NCBI RefSeq assembly: GCF_900156725.1 | Contig: NZ_FTOI01000005.1 | Coordinates: 1 to 64,000, forward strand | Reading direction: 5' to 3' | Length of the DNA: 64,000 bases | Source of the DNA: Kaistella chaponensis | Lineage (GTDB): Bacteria > Bacteroidota > Bacteroidia > Flavobacteriales > Weeksellaceae | Shown here: positions 63,108 through 64,000 of the stretch, one piece after another | How the letters are laid out: each line of letters opens with the position of its first letter | Position numbering within the stretch: position 1 is the stretch's first letter | Made by a program: the position numbers and the translations under genes | The notes under the pieces: model-generated | The model's database searches: none | What the model was told of the DNA's origin: nothing | Seen by the model: the letters and a program-made list of their open reading frames with translations, nothing else

Positions 63108-63974
63108 TTAGTTTCTTTTGTCTTTTCCCCAAAGCAATTTTTGGCGAATGGTTTCGTAAAAACTGAGATTATTAGGATGAATCAACAAAATTTGAAAATG
63201 CGCTTTCCTTAAAACAATCTCTACATCGGTTTCCATGTGGATTAATCGCGAATCTAAGGAAAGGGAATATTGTGGAACGCGACTTTCTACTTTCAGGCGA
63301 ATTTCTACATCATCATTCACAATTAAAGGACGCACATTTAAATTATGGGGCGCAATTGGAGTGATGACAAAATTTTGGTTGGTCGGCGTAATAATTGGTC
63401 CACCGCAACTTAAAGAATACGCTGTAGAGCCAGTTGGTGTGGAAATAATAACACCATCGCCCCAAAAAACATTTAGAAATTCACCATCGATGTAGGATTC
63501 TACGGTAATCATCGCCGTAGTTTCCTTTCGGGAAATCGTAATATCATTTAAAGCGTATGGAAAAAATGAGGCATTTTTAGGCGAAACGATTTCAATGACC
63601 GATCTTCTGCTGATTTTCACGTTACCATTAATGATATCATTAAGCTCCAGAAAAATTTCTTCTTTCGTAAAACTTGCCAAAAACCCGAGCCGACCGGTAT
63701 TCACACCAACCACCGGAATTTCTAAATCCTGAATAAAAAGAAGAGAAGTTACGATCGTTCCATCGCCGCCGAAAGTAAAAAACAGATCGACTTTTTTTTC
63801 CTTTAAATCTTCTTTGCCCGCAAAAGTTTCGAACTCTTTGGAAAATTGCATCGAATTTGCCATTTCTTCATTAAGAATTGCCTGAACGCCGCGTTTTTCA
63901 AGTTCAGACACAAATTTGCTTAAATACAGAAAAGTATCTAAATCGCTTTTTTGAGAATAGATTGCTACTTTCAT
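63108..63974 (-). CDS. nadK: NAD kinase
   Basis: Phosphorylates NAD to NADP. The 288 residues have the GGDGT loop (69-73), NTGRLGFLASF, and the NAD-binding GDGVIISTPTGSTAYSLSCGGPI. The length is normal. It lies at the right edge of the window, with only 26 nt of upstream sequence visible, so its promoter cannot be judged. Confidence 0.97.
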   Translation of the reverse strand: MKVAIYSQKSDLDTFLYLSKFVSELEKRGVQAILNEEMANSMQFSKEFETFAGKEDLKEKKVDLFFTFGGDGTIVTSLLFIQDLEIPVVGVNTGRLGFLASFTKEEIFLELNDIINGNVKISRRSVIEIVSPKNASFFPYALNDITISRKETTAMITVESYIDGEFLNVFWGDGVIISTPTGSTAYSLSCGGPIITPTNQNFVITPIAPHNLNVRPLIVNDDVEIRLKVESRVPQYSLSLDSRLIHMETDVEIVLRKAHFQILLIHPNNLSFYETIRQKLLWGKDKRN

Positions 63975-64000
63975 CTGATGATTCTAATTTTTTTATTGGT

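Noticed and set aside
1-64000. tRNA or rRNA genes
   Set aside because: I saw no cloverleaf with TTCRA loop or rRNA signature. A tRNAscan-SE run would settle it.

Overview
The window comes from a low-GC (mid-30s percent by eye) member of the Flavobacteriia, most likely family Weeksellaceae near Chryseobacterium or Kaistella. The evidence is an alternative complex III operon (actABCDEF), menaquinone synthesis (menD), flavobacterial gene strings such as rsfS-ftsH-LUD-cdsA-psd and mannosyltransferase-DUF4296-tgt-lptG, families typical of Bacteroidota (DUF4271, DUF4296, DUF5686), weak or absent Shine-Dalgarno sites, and Bacteroidota-type promoters (TTG, 17-23 nt, TAnnTTTG). I recognise about 62 protein genes. 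I saw no rRNA, tRNA, CRISPR array, insertion sequence or prophage. Most of the window is core chromosome.

Layout. 1-3.5 kb: a zinc metallopeptidase and a phosphoethanolamine transferase/PAP2 phosphatase pair that probably remodels lipid A. 3.6-6.7 kb: ribH, a TPR membrane protein, apt and a lipoprotein. 6.8-15.3 kb: the minus-strand actA-F operon, which passes electrons from menaquinol to cytochrome c and ends at a strong terminator with no adjacent cytochrome oxidase. 15.4-23.4 kb: a SPOR protein, a two-component system, an AHSA1-type protein flanked by two copies of a hairpin element, an S9 peptidase, hemD and DUF4271. 23.5-32.3 kb: mostly plus-strand envelope and housekeeping genes (dolichol-phosphate-mannose-synthase-like enzyme, tgt, lptG, birA, rsfS, ftsH, LUD, cdsA, psd). 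32.4-43.7 kb: an oxidoreductase, a thioesterase, thiL, a 21-bp tandem-repeat array, an M28 peptidase with a stop codon inside its signal peptide, L27 and an extended L21, an acyltransferase, miaE, DUF502 and a tryptophanase. 43.7-64 kb: a toxin-antitoxin pair, an EF-G paralogue, a 2OG-Fe(II) oxygenase, menD, DUF5686, pabB/pabC-like genes, two paralogous membrane proteins, an AI-2E-family transporter, uvrB, a PQQ-type sugar dehydrogenase, accD, fbaA and nadK.

The genes connect mainly through respiration and the envelope. menD feeds menaquinone to the act complex, cdsA and psd make phosphatidylethanolamine that can donate the head group for the pEtN transferase, and lptG serves LPS export. The least explained DNA is intergenic: the 21-bp array (36045-36313), the GC-rich element (38155-38253), the paired hairpin elements around the AHSA1 gene (18601-18723 and 19301-19403), and several low-complexity degenerate repeats. 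I found no clear multi-gene defence, secretion or biosynthetic system that looks new. The most notable candidates are the 21-bp array, the M28 stop codon, and three proteins with departures from the textbook family form (Tgt and AccD without zinc cysteines, L21 with an extra domain).
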